From Guillardia theta CCMP2712 (lineage: Eukaryota; Cryptophyceae; Pyrenomonadales; Geminigeraceae), in the NCBI RefSeq assembly GCF_000315625.1, contig NW_005434662.1, positions 433,988 through 497,987 of the forward strand: a DNA stretch of 64,000 nt. The letters are read 5' to 3'. Below, piece after piece: positions 11,727 through 23,305 of the stretch (its first letter is position 1; each line of letters opens with the position of its first letter). The translations under genes and the position numbers were made by a program. The notes below the pieces were generated by a model. The model was not told the origin of the DNA. It saw nothing but the letters and a program-made list of their open reading frames with translations, and did not search any database.

Positions 11727-12242
11727 ATGGGCATGTGTGAGTCCAGGGACGTGCAATCATGCTGCGCCACTTCTGATGAAGTCGCCGACGAGCGAGTGAG
11801 GACAACGGTCAAGGTGAAGGGCATGCAAGCTGTCAAACGAAAGTCGAGCAGGGTGGGGAGCCAGAGAGCGTTTTCCGAGACGGATGACGTGATGAGGGTG
11901 AACATCTCTCGTGCCAACCGCCCAGGAGGTGGTTGACTGTTAGCTGCAGAGTTACTTGAACTTGAAGAACGAATTGCTCCAGAAGGCTATGGCAGAGAAG
12001 GAAGAGGCTAATGCTAGGAAGGAGAAAGCAAAGAGGATGGAGAAGCTGGAGAAAGCGAAGAGACAACTTGCAGAGCTGAAGAAGAGCATTCGCCAAGATC
12101 CTCACTCAGAAGCCAAGCTTCAAGAGATGAAAGCCATCAGGGAGAGGTCAGACAGGCTCTGCTACACCTGAATCGTTGCACTCGCTTACATTTCTTTCAG
12201 GATTTGGAATCTGGATACTGTCAAGGGTGGACAACAAAGTAG
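11727..12242 (+). CDS. short charged coiled-coil protein
   Basis: The exon from ATG 11727 reads MGMCESRDVQSCCATSDEVA and then a basic Ser/Arg segment. The main exon (about 11950-12147) is a continuous Lys/Glu/Ala coiled coil (AEKEEANARKEKAKRMEKL, then LAELKKSIRQDPHSEAKL). A 54-nt GT-AG intron follows EMKAIRER, and the last exon reads DLESGYCQGWTTK with stop at 12240-12242. The junction between the first exon and the coiled coil is not resolved in phase, so the true start may instead be the ATG at the beginning of the coiled coil. No family is recognised. Confidence 0.5.
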
Positions 12243-12487
12243 GAGGAAAAGCACCGTCTGAAGAGATGACTCTTATCATGCTATGCACTGATATTACGTC
12301 TAGTGTATTTAGGAAAATCCCATACAAAATTGTTTCAAGTTTCGAGGCTCTGACGTAAGTGGCAGTGATCCAACTGGCAGTTCCCACAGGACAGAGTGCA
12401 AAATGTGGAGCAAGATCACGGGGCACACATAGCATCACAACACGCATGGGATGAACGCACATCTGATCTAGTCTTCATCTAGTCCCT

Positions 12488-14200
12488 TTAATTACATTTA
12501 TAGCCTTTGAAAGAATACTCAAGAATAATCCCCACCACGTACTCGTCCAGAAGTTGAAACTGCGACAAAAATCAGCCCCGTGCCACAGAAGAATGGTATG
12601 AGAAGCGTCTCACCTGTGATTTGGCTCCAAGCCGCTGGTGCAACCCCATCCACACTGCAACAGGATACTTTGACAACTCCGAGAGCAAGCTTTCTGCCAG
12701 TGCGATACATTCTGATCAGAGAAGTTAGCGTTCTGATACAACCCTAGAAAAGAAAAAGTGCAAGCAAGAAAGGAAGACAGGAAAGCAGATGATAAGATTT
12801 CAGCACACCTTGTCCCTCGTCACGACGACCTGAAGCAACGAGCTTGGTTGCTGCGAAGATGCCCGATGAGAAGAAAATTCCCTTGTAGTCAGGGGTCTTG
12901 AACAAGACATTCGCGATATCAATTGCAATGAGCAAGACTTGTCTGGATCTGTGATCCTCCAACTTCCAGGTGTTCATTGTCTCCGCTATCCTCTCGATCA
13001 GCCCACACTCAATGAGCTCCTTTCGGTGCTTCGGGTTGTACGCGAGGCTTCGCAAGGGATACAGAACACTGTAGGGCGCAAAGTTGATACCTGCCCAGCT
13101 TTTTCCCTCAAGAGAGTATCCAAGAATCTCCACCATTGCCGCGACTGTGTGGTAGTGGCTGATCGTTGTCAGCGGCTCGTAGCAGGACCCTGTCAGATTT
13201 GCGATAGCCATGGAGGCTCTGCAGACCCTTGCGTTGTACTTTTCCCCATAACCCGCCTCCTGAATCGCGGGAATCAAAGCCTCCTCCACGATCTTGAGGT
13301 CATTCAGCAGCTTCTTTGCGCTGTCACATCTCGTCAGGCAGTTGATCGCCCCGACTGACACGTTCTTCGCCCCGAACAATCCATCTGTCACCAGTGCCTT
13401 GAGCGCCTGAACCAGCCCTGGATGTTTGATCATCACCAGGCATGCTTCCTCACAGAAGGCTGCACAGTTGTTGATGACCAGCGCCGCATCTTCCTGCATC
13501 GTCGTGTATGTTGTGCTGAGCATCTCCACAAGGCTCTGTAGAGCCCACGAATTCTCTACGATAGCCTTGCAGTTCTTCTCGTTCCTGAATGCAAGTTCGC
13601 TCAATGCGCTGCATGCATGATATCGAACATGCCACGAAGGGGACTTCAACAGCTGGCAAAGAATTGGGATTCCTCCTTCGTTCCTGATCTGGTTCTTGTT
13701 CCATGAAGATCGCTCATGTTCCGTGTGCGATCGTTCGAAGAGAAACTCAGCAGCGATCGAAGCGTTTCTATGGTTTGGCGACTTGAGCTGCCCACCCAAT
13801 CAAATAAACAAACAGGAACGTGTCATGGAAAGGGAGTCATCTCACCTCACGAATCGCAACACTGATGTCAGGATCTCTATAGCCCTCAGGGGGTTCTGTG
13901 CTGCCATCAACGGCCATCCGTGTCTCACTATCAATATCTACAGCCTCCATCATGCCAGTATCTTCTAAAGGGATCATGTTGGGTGATTAATTCTATCTCA
14001 TACGCCTTGTCCCGTACTTCCGATGACCAATTATTGTACTTCAGATCGACCAGAAGATCAATACAGAAGGATCTAGCGTCGGTAACGTCTAACGCTTCAG
14101 ATCGAGGACTTGACAGATTATACACGTCTGGATGTATTTCCAGTGTGTCTCCTTCTTCCGAATCAATGGAACTCGATAAAGCCGCTGTTGCCTTGGACAA
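12488..14200 (-). CDS. armadillo-repeat protein
   Basis: Five or six exons. The ATG at 14200 starts a polar N-terminus (ALSSSIDSEEGDTLEIHPD, then ARSFCIDLLVDLKYNNWSSE), joined by 71-nt and later introns to GSTEPPEGYRDPDISVAIRE. The main exon (about 12819-13775) is an ARM solenoid: RNEGGIPILCQLL, then VRYHACSALSELAFRNEKN, then EDAALVINNCAAFCEEAC, VSVGAINCLTRCDSAKK, RASMAIANLTGSCYEP and RKELIECGLIERIAE. A final exon pair gives ALAESLLSELSKYPVAVWM and FQLLDEYVVGIILEYS, with stop at 12488-12490. Each roughly 42-residue unit shows the ARM pattern of three helices with conserved Gly and N-x-A. The fold is a protein-binding scaffold (catenin, importin or vac8 type); the partner cannot be told from sequence. 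Confidence 0.85.
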
Positions 14201-14318
14201 TCAAAGAAAAAATGTTGTCCGATCCAGACCAGTTCCCATTAATCCCCTGCAAAGTCTAGCTCACGTTCCCTGCTGTCTTTCTCGGCCGTTTATCCGTGTC
14301 CTTCTGTTGGTGCTCCGC

Positions 14319-14353
<35 letters not shown>

Positions 14354-16964
14354 CTGCTTGCAATGCCTCTCCAACTTGCATGCGCTGGGTCCTTGCGCGA
14401 TGGCTCAGGTTATAATGAAATCGAGGAGTAGGGGGGGCAGGGGTACACATGAAAGGGGGTGGGTGGTTGTTGATGAGTGGTTGATCTTATCGGATAGGGG
14501 GTGGGGGTAAGACTAACACATTGTTCACGGGGTAGGGATATCAAGTGACCACCACTTCAGGCATCGAAATGATGGGTTAGTGACGTGAATACCCCTACAT
14601 TTCAAAAGAAGAAACCCACATAAGGAGGGGTAGACATTGTTGATCAAGTGTTGGAGAAGGATTCAACAGGGGTGCTGAAACTGGTCGAGGGGTAATCATT
14701 GGTAGGGGGTTTCTGACTGGGGTGGGTTCTTGGGAGTGACCCCTGGGTGGGGTGGTGGAGCATGGAAGCTTTAGGGGGCTGGGGGTATCTAGAAGGAAAG
14801 ATTCCAAGTGGTTTGATGCCGTGAACGGGTAGTCTGACCATGTGTCCGGTAGGGGTGGTCATGAGCGATATCATGAGGGGTGGACAGGTGGGGTAGCCTA
14901 GTGAACGACGAAAGATCATCAGCCGGGGTGGGTGACTTGTATGATTCTGTAAAAACGGGGGTAGTTTGGGGGATAGAAGGGTGATAAGATTCTCAGGGGA
15001 AGGCTCTGAGGTATGGCCATCTGACATATGAAGAACATAGTAGAATGATGTACCTAGGAGGTAGGGCTCCCGAAATCTCGCTGGATAAAAGGGGGCAACC
15101 AGCCTGCTTTGAGGTACTGCTGTAGGGGGTGGGTTAAGGTCTCATGTGGGGTGATGATGGAGAATATGAGGGGTAGGGGTATCCAAGTGGTTTTTATGCT
15201 GAGAATTGAAACGTTGCGGTCTTAGAAGGAAATCTCTTCCAAAATGTTTTTAAATTTGTACCACAAACACCCCCTCGCACCTCAGATGGAAAAATACCCC
15301 CTCCTCTCTGGTGCATCGTCACGTTACCCAAGTACCCGCCCCTGCACTACCCTACCCCTCATGTCCTTGTTCTCATGGACGCGCGATTCCTTGACCCTCC
15401 AGCCTCTACCTTGCGCCTACTTGTCTCATCTGGAAATCGTAAGTGCCTGTAGGTCTGACTGTGCAACCAATCTAGCAGCACCCATCCAAAAGATGTACCC
15501 ACCCCTCGTCAAGAAGCTTCAAGTTTGAAGCTCTGGCTATCCTGAGTTCCTTTATGAGTACGGAAAAAAGTACCGTTCACTGTCACGGGCTGCCGACGGT
15601 TGATTCCGGCCGGGGCGGCCCCCGTTCACCAGTTGGCACTGGGGCGGTTGAAATGTGGCACTACTGGCGGACTCTGCGCCGGGAGCCTGACTCACTGGCT
15701 GGGCCGGGCCCGGGCGTCACTGAGCCTGTGTCATTGTGGCCAGTGACACTGCCAGTGGTCTGCCCGCCTGGGTCCGGGAACGACCGTCGTGTCGGATGAT
15801 GCGCACGCCGGGGAGGGGCGCCACGCCACCCGGCCGGGCGCCGGCGCGGTCGGTCGGGCCGCCGCCGGTCCGATCAGTCGGACCGCTCCGAGGCTCACTG
15901 AGGCGGCGACAAACGGTTACATGACGTTACGAGATGACGTGAGCAGATCCAGCATTCGGCAAAAGTTCTAAATGCACGTGACAGGCCCGGTATTGGTTCG
16001 TGGGATTCAGACTGACTACTCGGGAAAAGTTCGATAAATTCATGAAAAGCTCTTGATGGTACAGGAAAAGTTCACTAGAACCCCTCAATAGTTCCAAGAA
16101 GGTTCTAGTTAAAACCACCACCCCACCTCCATTCGGAGAGACCCAGCCCTCAATAATGTACCCCCACCTCCTTCTTAGTCTTCAGTCCCCCCTTTTTCTC
16201 CAGTAAAAGTACCCATGTCAAAACAAAAGTTTAACCCCCTACCTACTCGCTCTGGTCCCCACCCTGTTCTGCTACCCCCGCATCAAGGCGAACCCTCCTC
16301 CCGACCACTCCTATGCTCGTTGCCCCTACTCGGATGCCTCGTTCATCCTCTCTCTCACTCTCCTCCTCTCCTCCTCTTTCAACCACGTGCACATCCTTTT
16401 CACCTCTAATTCAGCTCTATCGAGCGTTTCATACACTGGCTCTCTTCCGCCGGGTGCTGCTCTTGGCCTTGCCTCACCTGGAATGATGCCGTGTGGTGTG
16501 CTCCAGCCCTGCTTGCAACATCATGCTGAACTACGATATTCCTTATCACCCTGAACAGTCTCGTCCGTGTCGGCGATTGTGTTTCCATTCCCTTGCCTCC
16601 TTGAAAGTCCCTTCTGTGATAAGTGTCACCCGTGATCCTGGTGGATGGTTGCGATCACAACGAGGTAGTGACGAATCATGTCATTGAAAAGTTTCTTGAC
16701 ATATTCCACCCCTTCCTCCTCTCCTCTGTTTATCTAAACTAGCTCCTCCCGATTTCATATCCTTCTACACAACTCGACCTTTGGAACGATGCAAAGTCAC
16801 GTCATACCCTCCAACCATTCCGTTCATCTCTCTTCTCATGCGATTTCCCTGTGCTTGCTTGTCATTCATTCTCAGAGTTCGATCGTTGCACCAGATGCTA
16901 GCTAGCTCAAGGAGTCTCATTTTACAGCCTCAGGTCTTGCGTCGGGGGTTCCCTTAATTCCGCC
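14201..16964. other. gene-poor region: CT repeat, G-rich tract, GC island 3, C-rich tract
   Basis: 14322-14351 is a (CT)15 microsatellite. 14410-15240 is strongly G-rich on this strand, with many GGGGTA and GGGTGG words. From about 15260 the bias flips to C-rich (TACCCC, CACCCCC) and continues with gaps to about 16400. Between them, 15560-15920 is a GC-rich island with GGGCCCGGGC and GTCAC motifs. No frame shows protein-like composition, except that 16430-16680 is more neutral and could hold an unrecognised exon. Confidence 0.5.
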
Positions 16965-19181
16965 ATGTTCCGTAATACTTGGGCAACGAAGGTAGATTGA
17001 TCATATGCGAATTACTGGTGTGACCTTTGCTCGATCAACAGGCAACCCTGCTGGTTGCCCTTTCCTTGTTATGTTTCATCCTTCCAACCTCCGAGGCTGC
17101 GAAGAAGAAGAAGGGGAAAGGTTGCGAATGTCCTGGCATTCCGCGACGCTCTGAACTCCCGTACGCACAGGCAACAAGAACGCAAAGGGAGCTAAGAAAG
17201 CTGGTTCCGATCCTCTCAAGTGTGGTGTTTGCATCGCAGCTGTTGCAGAGATCCAGAAAGAACTTCAGACTACAGAGAACTCCACCAGCACGCTGGACCT
17301 CCGCTGGGGTTTGACAGCAGAAGTCACTGAAGGAAGGGCAAAGCGCATCGGCAAGGTGGACTAGAGACTTCTTGTAGCAGGCTGTGAATGTTGTTGGTTG
17401 CAGGTGATCCCTTACAAGCGCTCTGAGCTCCGATCCATTGAGGTAGGAGGAGCGCCTTCGAGGCTGCCGAAGGCTGACCCATTGTTGCCGTTACCAGGTC
17501 ATGGAGAAAGTATGTGAAACGATGAAGTCGTACGCGAAATACGAGCGCGTGAAGGGAGAAATACAGCTGATGAAGACCACCAACGTGACGGCCCTCGAGG
17601 TAGGATCAGCGATCAATGTTGCCGGCGCTTCTGAGGCCATGCCAGGCGGAGTATCCCGAGGCTCAACGCATTAAAAGGGACTCGGAGGAATCGCAGAAAG
17701 ATCGTAGCAAGGTATGGCGAGGCCTTGGTGGAGGATAACGGGATTGATGGTGATGCAGTTCGAACGATTCTGTGAAGAGCTGGTTGAGAAGAGTGAGGAG
17801 AGCATCGTTCAATCTGTGAGGAATGGCGACAACAACTCCGCCATGGTGGACGCTGTCTGCTACGGAGAGGTAACTTCCTTTCATAGCCCCAGATGACCTC
17901 GCTGAATGTTCTGACAGGAGGCCGTGTGCGGCAAGGAGAGGGCTAAATGCCAGCCAGGCTCCTACAGTAGCTACATGGGACTTGCTCCATGCAGCCTCTG
18001 CGAGCAGGGCACGTACCAGACGGAGGAGGGGCAGACAGGCTGCGTTGAATGTGCCGCTGGCTTCAACACCTCACTTCGAGGATCCGCATCGGACGGTGAG
18101 CTCCGTTTCTCCTCCCCCATGCTCCCTGTTTCCTCACCTATTCCTGTCGTCCCCTCTGCTCTCTTCCTCCCCATGCTCCAGTTCGCTTCTCCTGACGTAG
18201 GAAGCAGCAAATTGCACTGCTATCTGCAAGCCTGGAAGCTTCAGCGACAACGGACTAGAGCCTTGCTCTCCCTGCGGCGTTGGCGCGTATCAGCCTGAGG
18301 CAGGAAGCAAACAGTGCCACGCGTGCCCGGATGGAAAGAACACAGAGGCGACCGGCGCCATGTATGTGACTGAGTGCGTGTCCAAGTGCGGAGATGGCAG
18401 GAAGTCTACGGAGGAGGAGTGCGACGACGGCAACGTGTACCCTGGTGATGGATGCGACCACCAGTGCAAGGTAGAAGCTGGCTCAGCCTGCTCCTTCTTG
18501 AGCTCCGTCGGATCCAAGAGCGAGTGCAACAAGGTGGTCTGCGGAGATGGGAAGCGACAGAACTCCACGGACGGGACGGTGATCGAGATCTGCGATGACG
18601 GCAACGTTGCCAACGGGGACGGATGCTCCTCGACCTGCGGAGTGGAACCTGGCTTCTCCTGTGATCTCAACAAGGACAAGACGGAGTGCCACGAGGTCAA
18701 GTGCGGAGACGGTGTGCAGGAGATCTCTTCGGATGGCTCGCGAGACGAGAAGTGCGACGATGGCAACGAGAAGGACGGCGACGGCTGCGACAGCTCCTGC
18801 AAGCTTGAGGAGGGCTTCATCTGCAGCGGACGCTACGGTCAGAGAACTCTTTGCTACCCCGTTACCTGCGGCGATGGGCTCAGGGAGACCTCGGGAAGCA
18901 AGCAGGAGGCTTGCGATGACGGAAACACGGAGGACGGAGACGGTTGCTCGAGCACCTGCAGCATTGAGTCCGGCTTCCAATGTGAGCCGATGTCGGGAAG
19001 CAGGAGGGGAAGGAGCAACGCAATGGGTGTAGAAGGCTTCTTGACGCAAGGGATGGACAACTGTACTCGCATCCCTGGCTCGAGCAACGAGACCGGAGGG
19101 GAAGAGAAGAAGGAGGGAGGGTTCTTCTCCAACCTCTTCGGGGGCAGCAAAGCAACGGAGCCGCAGGCGTCGGAGCTGTAA
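16965..19181 (+). CDS. canopy/saposin-like domain fused to cysteine-rich and DUF4215 repeats
   Basis: The first exon (ATG 16965, MFRNTWATK) joins over a 49-nt intron to a signal peptide (LLVALSLLCFILPTSEA). A canopy-type saposin-like domain follows: CGVCIAAVAEIQKEL, IGKVIPYKRSELRSIEVMEK and VCETMKSYAKY, then FERFCEELVE and VDAVCYGE. Canopy proteins are ER luminal cochaperones with this spacing of Cys and the YK-SE motif. Next is an ephrin-receptor-like cysteine-rich module (CQPGSYSSYMGLAPCSLC, CKPGSFSDNGLEPCSPC). Four DUF4215-type repeats follow at 18380-19000, each CGDG...CDDGN...GDGC...C. The tail is Gly/Ser-rich and ends ASEL with stop at 19181, resembling an ER-retention tetrapeptide but not a standard KDEL. 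About eight exons with short introns. The parts are well recognised; I do not know of this combination. Confidence 0.8.
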
Positions 19182-19393
19182 GAGGCCATGGAAGATGCAA
19201 GGATCTTTATCATGTCATACAACAATAATAAATCAAAGCTTTATCTGTCAAGCTAGCGATCAACAAAGGACCTTCTCCCTACACCTTCCCCACCTCTGTC
19301 TTCTCCCCTGCCTTGCAATATCTATATCTTTTTCTTTTCTCTCCCTGTTCCTCGGCCTCTCCTTCCTCGTCCTCTCTCCTCTCGGTCTTCGTT

Positions 19394-22300
19394 CTACCTG
19401 CCTCCCCGTATCTTCTGAATCGCCTGAATGTGCTTGACCATCTTCCCCTTTCCCGTGGGCTTGGCCAGGCATGAGTTTCGGTGCGCTTTTAGCTCTATCC
19501 TCGGGAGTTTCTTGTAGCACCAGTCGCACTCCGCGTACACGCCGAACGAGCAGGACATCTTGTGCTCCTCAATGTGCTGGACGTCAAACCAAAGGTCGCA
19601 TCCTTCGAACGGACAAGATCGACAAGCGCGGAAAGGACACGTCAGCTGGTGCTGCTCGACGTCGCTGGCAGGCAACCACTTGCGGCAACCATCGTGTTGG
19701 CACTGGGAGCTCTTGCGGATCAGCTCGAGGGGTGCGACGTCTCGTTTCTCGTGATGCGCCTTGATATCCTGCAGCTCCACGTACTCGTCCCACGTCATCC
19801 CCTCCCAGTCCGAGCCGATGGCGGAGGCAGGACGAGAGTCAGACGAGTAGGTGCTGATGACGTCAGCATCCCGCTGCCTGTGCGCAAAACTTCGAGCTAC
19901 CTCGTGCTGCACGCGGCCGTGAGGGTTCGCGTGTCCCTCGTTGTACATGATCGGCGATCTCCCCACATGCCCCGCCAGCTCGTACCCGCTGACCAAGGCG
20001 CCCTCCACGCTGGTTTCAACGAACCAGTCGCCTGCGATGCCGATGCCTGTAGCAGGGTCGAAGGCGCAGAAGGGGCCGAAGGAGGGGTCGGAGTGCTCTG
20101 AGATCCAGTAGGCGCTCGCGGGCTGGTCGATGTTTCCCTCCTCCCACAGTATTGCCTGCGACATGAGGACGTGTATCTGCGAGTTGACCATCCCCAACGC
20201 GTGCAGGAACTTCTTGATCGCTAGCTGACAGACGACCGGGGCGAGCTCGCCTCTGTTCTCCTCCGACCAAGTCGCGGTGAGGTGAAGCGTCCAGGTGTCC
20301 ACTGGCGTTCCCTGCGGCCCCACGCTGGGAGCGTTTCTGTGATGCTCAGTGCGAGGGCTTCCTCCCCAGATGGGCCCCTGAACGGCCTCAGGTTTCTCAG
20401 CTCGCAGCCAATCGGTCACAGAATTCATGGGGTCGTAGGAGGTGAACTTGGATGACTCGCGGTAGGCGCTCTGGAGGGGCGGGAAGGCACCTTCCTCAAC
20501 GAAGTAGGCGTCGTAGGGCGAGTAGACCGGATGGCTGAAGGTGACGAGCACAACCCAGACGGGCTTGAACTTGATCAAGCGCGGGATGCTCGCCAACTTA
20601 GGCTGACAATCGGAAAGAAGCTGATCAGCATCCTTGGGAGGAACGCAGAACAGAACGAAATCGAACAAGCCTTGCGACCTGACCTGCTGCTCAATGTTCT
20701 CCGTCAAGACCTCGTACTTTCCAGTCCCAGCCATGGGCAGTACTGCCTGCACCCTCAAGCCAAGCCTTGTGTCCACCTTAGCAAGAAACTTTCTTGCGAT
20801 CGCGGACATGTCAGGCTTTGATATCAACCAGGGTGAAGCCCCATGTCCTCGGCCGCTGCTGTGACAGTGACTTTTTCGATGCGGAAGATGAGGAAGCGGC
20901 AGGTCAGAGGCTTGCAGATGAGAGTGAGGGTCTAAAGTGACGCTGCGCATGTTGGAGGAGGATTGCTTGCTGGCGTTGCTGTCTGTAGTCAAGTGCCGGT
21001 GAATCAAGATCGACTCGATGTTCCTCTCTCCTTCGATCAAATTGAGCGTGGCTGCGAAGCCCATGCTGTTGCCATCTGTCTCCGACGCCTTGCTCAATAT
21101 CCCTACCCGGGGGTTCCACTCTGCGATGATCGCCTCCTCTGCTAGTCCGGCGAACATCTGCCTCATGTACGGGCCGTTGAAGCAAAAGTAAGGAGCGCCG
21201 GACGAGTAGGTGATGCCGTTCCTCTCCAACGCTCCCAGACGCCCCCCGGCCCTCAGGTCCGAGTCGAACACAACGACTTCGATCCGATACTGCTCACGGA
21301 TGGTCTTAGCACAGATCGCCCCAGCCATGCCTGCCCCGATGACGGCGCATCTGGGAGAGTAGTCCTCGCGGTCGGGAATGGGCTCAGCGGGCTCGTGGAC
21401 AACCTTGCAGATCTCGTCGGCAACGACGTCACTGACGGGAGCGACGGGTCCCTTCCCTCCCATCAACGACCAGAACTCCTCAGACTCCTGATGTTGCTCC
21501 AGGATCGTCAGCTTGCACTTGACCACGTTCGTCTCCATCCTGTCCACGTACAACTTTTTGATGTACGTCTTGCACGCGTTCCACTCATGCTTGTAAGCGT
21601 CCTCGCCCTTCCAGAGGAAGAGAGTGTTCCAGCTGTCGAGTAGAAAGATGTCTCCAGCGTTCAAGGACTTGTGAGACACGGGAAGAGGGAAAGATCGGAT
21701 GCTCAACTTGTTTCCTTTGAGCCGATACAACTTCGCATCTACTCCCCTCTTCGATGACATCAGGTTCTGAGAGGAGGTTGATTCACTCGGGACGCTTTTC
21801 CTCCTCAAAGATCTGATAATCTTCGTGAAATCTTCTTTCGACATCATTCGGTCCTTCGGCACTTTTGACATGGCCTTATCCATATCGTCAATATTCTGCA
21901 CAATCCCCAGGAAGCCAAGAGCAGCTTCGAGTTGATGTGAAGTGAAGGGGTTAGATTCCAGCTCAAGATCGTCATACACCTGAGAGACCATCACCTCTAC
22001 CTCCTCCTCCATCATCTCAGCTCTGTAAAGGATCGTCTCGTACGTGAAGTCTTGCTCCGGCAAAATCACACAGATAGCGGAGATGAACCAGGCGCTCCTG
22101 GAGTGATTCTCGGCTTCGATCATCTCACAGAATTGGTTGAAACTCATTTCACCCGAGGCATCAACGTAGCGGTTGATGAGTTCGAAAACTTCCTCCATCT
22201 CTAGCGATAGACCCAGCTGCTTCAGCGCGTGCCCGATGTCCGCTGCGTCTATCGTGCCGTTGCCCTGGCTGTCGTACTGCTTGAACACGCGCTGATATTG

Positions 22301-22807
22301 TGAGGCAGCGTTCTTGCTCATCATTTGGACGAAAGGGCCGCCCCAGCTGCTCTTCTGCAGGCGGATGGAGATCCTTCCTCCCATGAAGTGCTTGGTGATG
22401 TTGGATGCGTTGGTGGGCAGCTCAATCTTCTGACCCTCGAGGATCAGCCAAGGCATGTTGTCGCTGTCCGACGACTCCAGCTTCACCCTAACCTCCCACT
22501 CCTCTTCCCTCGATTGCTTAGGGATGATAGGGTAAGGGCTGCTGTGCCAAGAGTTTGGGTCTGACTCATCGAGGTTGTTTCTGGTCAGTAGCGGCGATCC
22601 CTTCGTTGACATATAACTAACCTTCGCAAACTTGCTGTAATCGATTCGATTCACTGGCAGGGATGCCACCCACGAGTTAAGCCCATTGTAGATGTTGTCT
22701 GAATCAAACGGAGCAGGTCTGTGCCTGTGCGCGCGAGCAGGAGCTTTGATAAAGAAGCTGTTGTCAAGCTGAAACAATATCAAGTAGTCCTTGTTCATGT
22801 TGTTCAT
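19394..22807 (-). CDS. EF-hand / gelsolin / renalase-like FAD oxidoreductase / zinc-finger fusion
   Basis: A single open frame of 1,137 codons with ATG at 22807. Two EF-hand-like motifs lie at residues 168-240 (FKQYDSQGNGTIDAADIG; the second, YVDASGEMSFNQF, is weaker). Residues about 356-450 match a gelsolin/villin segment (LYRLKGNKL, then LNAGDIFLLDSWNTLFLWKG, ending EEFWSLMGG). Residues about 486 onward form an FAD Rossmann fold: CAVIGAGMAGAICAKTI, an acidic end of beta-2 (VVVFDSD) and RAGGRLG. The C-terminal flavin signature is GIGIAGDWFVETSVEGALVS. This is the layout of renalase-type amine oxidases. The last 90 residues hold TRAF/C2H2-like Cys-His pairs (CQHDGCRKWL, HQLTCPFRACRSCPFEGC, HKMSCSF). 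A Ser/His/Pro-rich stretch near residue 650 could be an in-frame intron. The substrate is unknown; Ca2+ and actin control are inferred from the modules. Confidence 0.85.
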   Translation of the reverse strand: MNNMNKDYLILFQLDNSFFIKAPARAHRHRPAPFDSDNIYNGLNSWVASLPVNRIDYSKFAKVSYMSTKGSPLLTRNNLDESDPNSWHSSPYPIIPKQSREEEWEVRVKLESSDSDNMPWLILEGQKIELPTNASNITKHFMGGRISIRLQKSSWGGPFVQMMSKNAASQYQRVFKQYDSQGNGTIDAADIGHALKQLGLSLEMEEVFELINRYVDASGEMSFNQFCEMIEAENHSRSAWFISAICVILPEQDFTYETILYRAEMMEEEVEVMVSQVYDDLELESNPFTSHQLEAALGFLGIVQNIDDMDKAMSKVPKDRMMSKEDFTKIIRSLRRKSVPSESTSSQNLMSSKRGVDAKLYRLKGNKLSIRSFPLPVSHKSLNAGDIFLLDSWNTLFLWKGEDAYKHEWNACKTYIKKLYVDRMETNVVKCKLTILEQHQESEEFWSLMGGKGPVAPVSDVVADEICKVVHEPAEPIPDREDYSPRCAVIGAGMAGAICAKTIREQYRIEVVVFDSDLRAGGRLGALERNGITYSSGAPYFCFNGPYMRQMFAGLAEEAIIAEWNPRVGILSKASETDGNSMGFAATLNLIEGERNIESILIHRHLTTDSNASKQSSSNMRSVTLDPHSHLQASDLPLPHLPHRKSHCHSSGRGHGASPWLISKPDMSAIARKFLAKVDTRLGLRVQAVLPMAGTGKYEVLTENIEQQVRSQGLFDFVLFCVPPKDADQLLSDCQPKLASIPRLIKFKPVWVVLVTFSHPVYSPYDAYFVEEGAFPPLQSAYRESSKFTSYDPMNSVTDWLRAEKPEAVQGPIWGGSPRTEHHRNAPSVGPQGTPVDTWTLHLTATWSEENRGELAPVVCQLAIKKFLHALGMVNSQIHVLMSQAILWEEGNIDQPASAYWISEHSDPSFGPFCAFDPATGIGIAGDWFVETSVEGALVSGYELAGHVGRSPIMYNEGHANPHGRVQHEVARSFAHRQRDADVISTYSSDSRPASAIGSDWEGMTWDEYVELQDIKAHHEKRDVAPLELIRKSSQCQHDGCRKWLPASDVEQHQLTCPFRACRSCPFEGCDLWFDVQHIEEHKMSCSFGVYAECDWCYKKLPRIELKAHRNSCLAKPTGKGKMVKHIQAIQKIRGGR

Positions 22808-23305
22808 CGAGAAACTATCCCTCTCAGGCTACTAATACATCAAGATCGATCTCTTCCTCTCCTCTTCCGGCTGCCCTTGCTCGTGCCATCTTCGCCCTCG
22901 TGCCATCTTCGCTCTCGTGCCATCTTCGCTCCCTCCTTGCCCTCCTCAGACTCCTCAGGTTCCTTGTGCCTACTGGTTGCGCGCATTTTTTTCGCCAGGC
23001 CCAATGAATCAGTAACCAAGTCCGCCTCGTGTATTGAGTAAAGATATCCATAGGGCAGCAAATAGTTGAGGTCATTTGCTTAATGAATTGCTCAGGACAA
23101 AACCGCGGAGTAGGTTCGCCAGAAATAGGAGGATGCACAACCCATGCATAGAGGAAACGCAAGTGGAGGGAGGAAGGGAGGAGGATAAAGGAACAGGATC
23201 AGAAGCAGACGCAGAAGAGACATACCAGAGAAAGCAGAAAATTTTCGATGATGATGCAATACTCACTTTGATCTTTCAGGCGTGATGAACTGATAGAGAC
23301 GAACC
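22808..23305. other. intergenic with 17-bp tandem repeat
   Basis: Three copies of a 17-bp unit (TCGTGCCATCTTCGCYC) lie at 22881-22931, immediately upstream of the minus-strand fusion gene. The rest of the interval is a shared promoter region between two divergent genes, with no clear exon. Confidence 0.6.

Noticed and set aside
14410-16400. Telomeric repeat tract
   Set aside because: GGGGTA and GGGTGG words are not arranged as a regular short tandem repeat, and unique genes lie on both sides.
18290-19225. Long minus-strand frames opposite the DUF4215 repeats
   Set aside because: Mirror frames of a repeated, GC-rich coding exon. The plus strand has the conserved cysteines and a proper stop.
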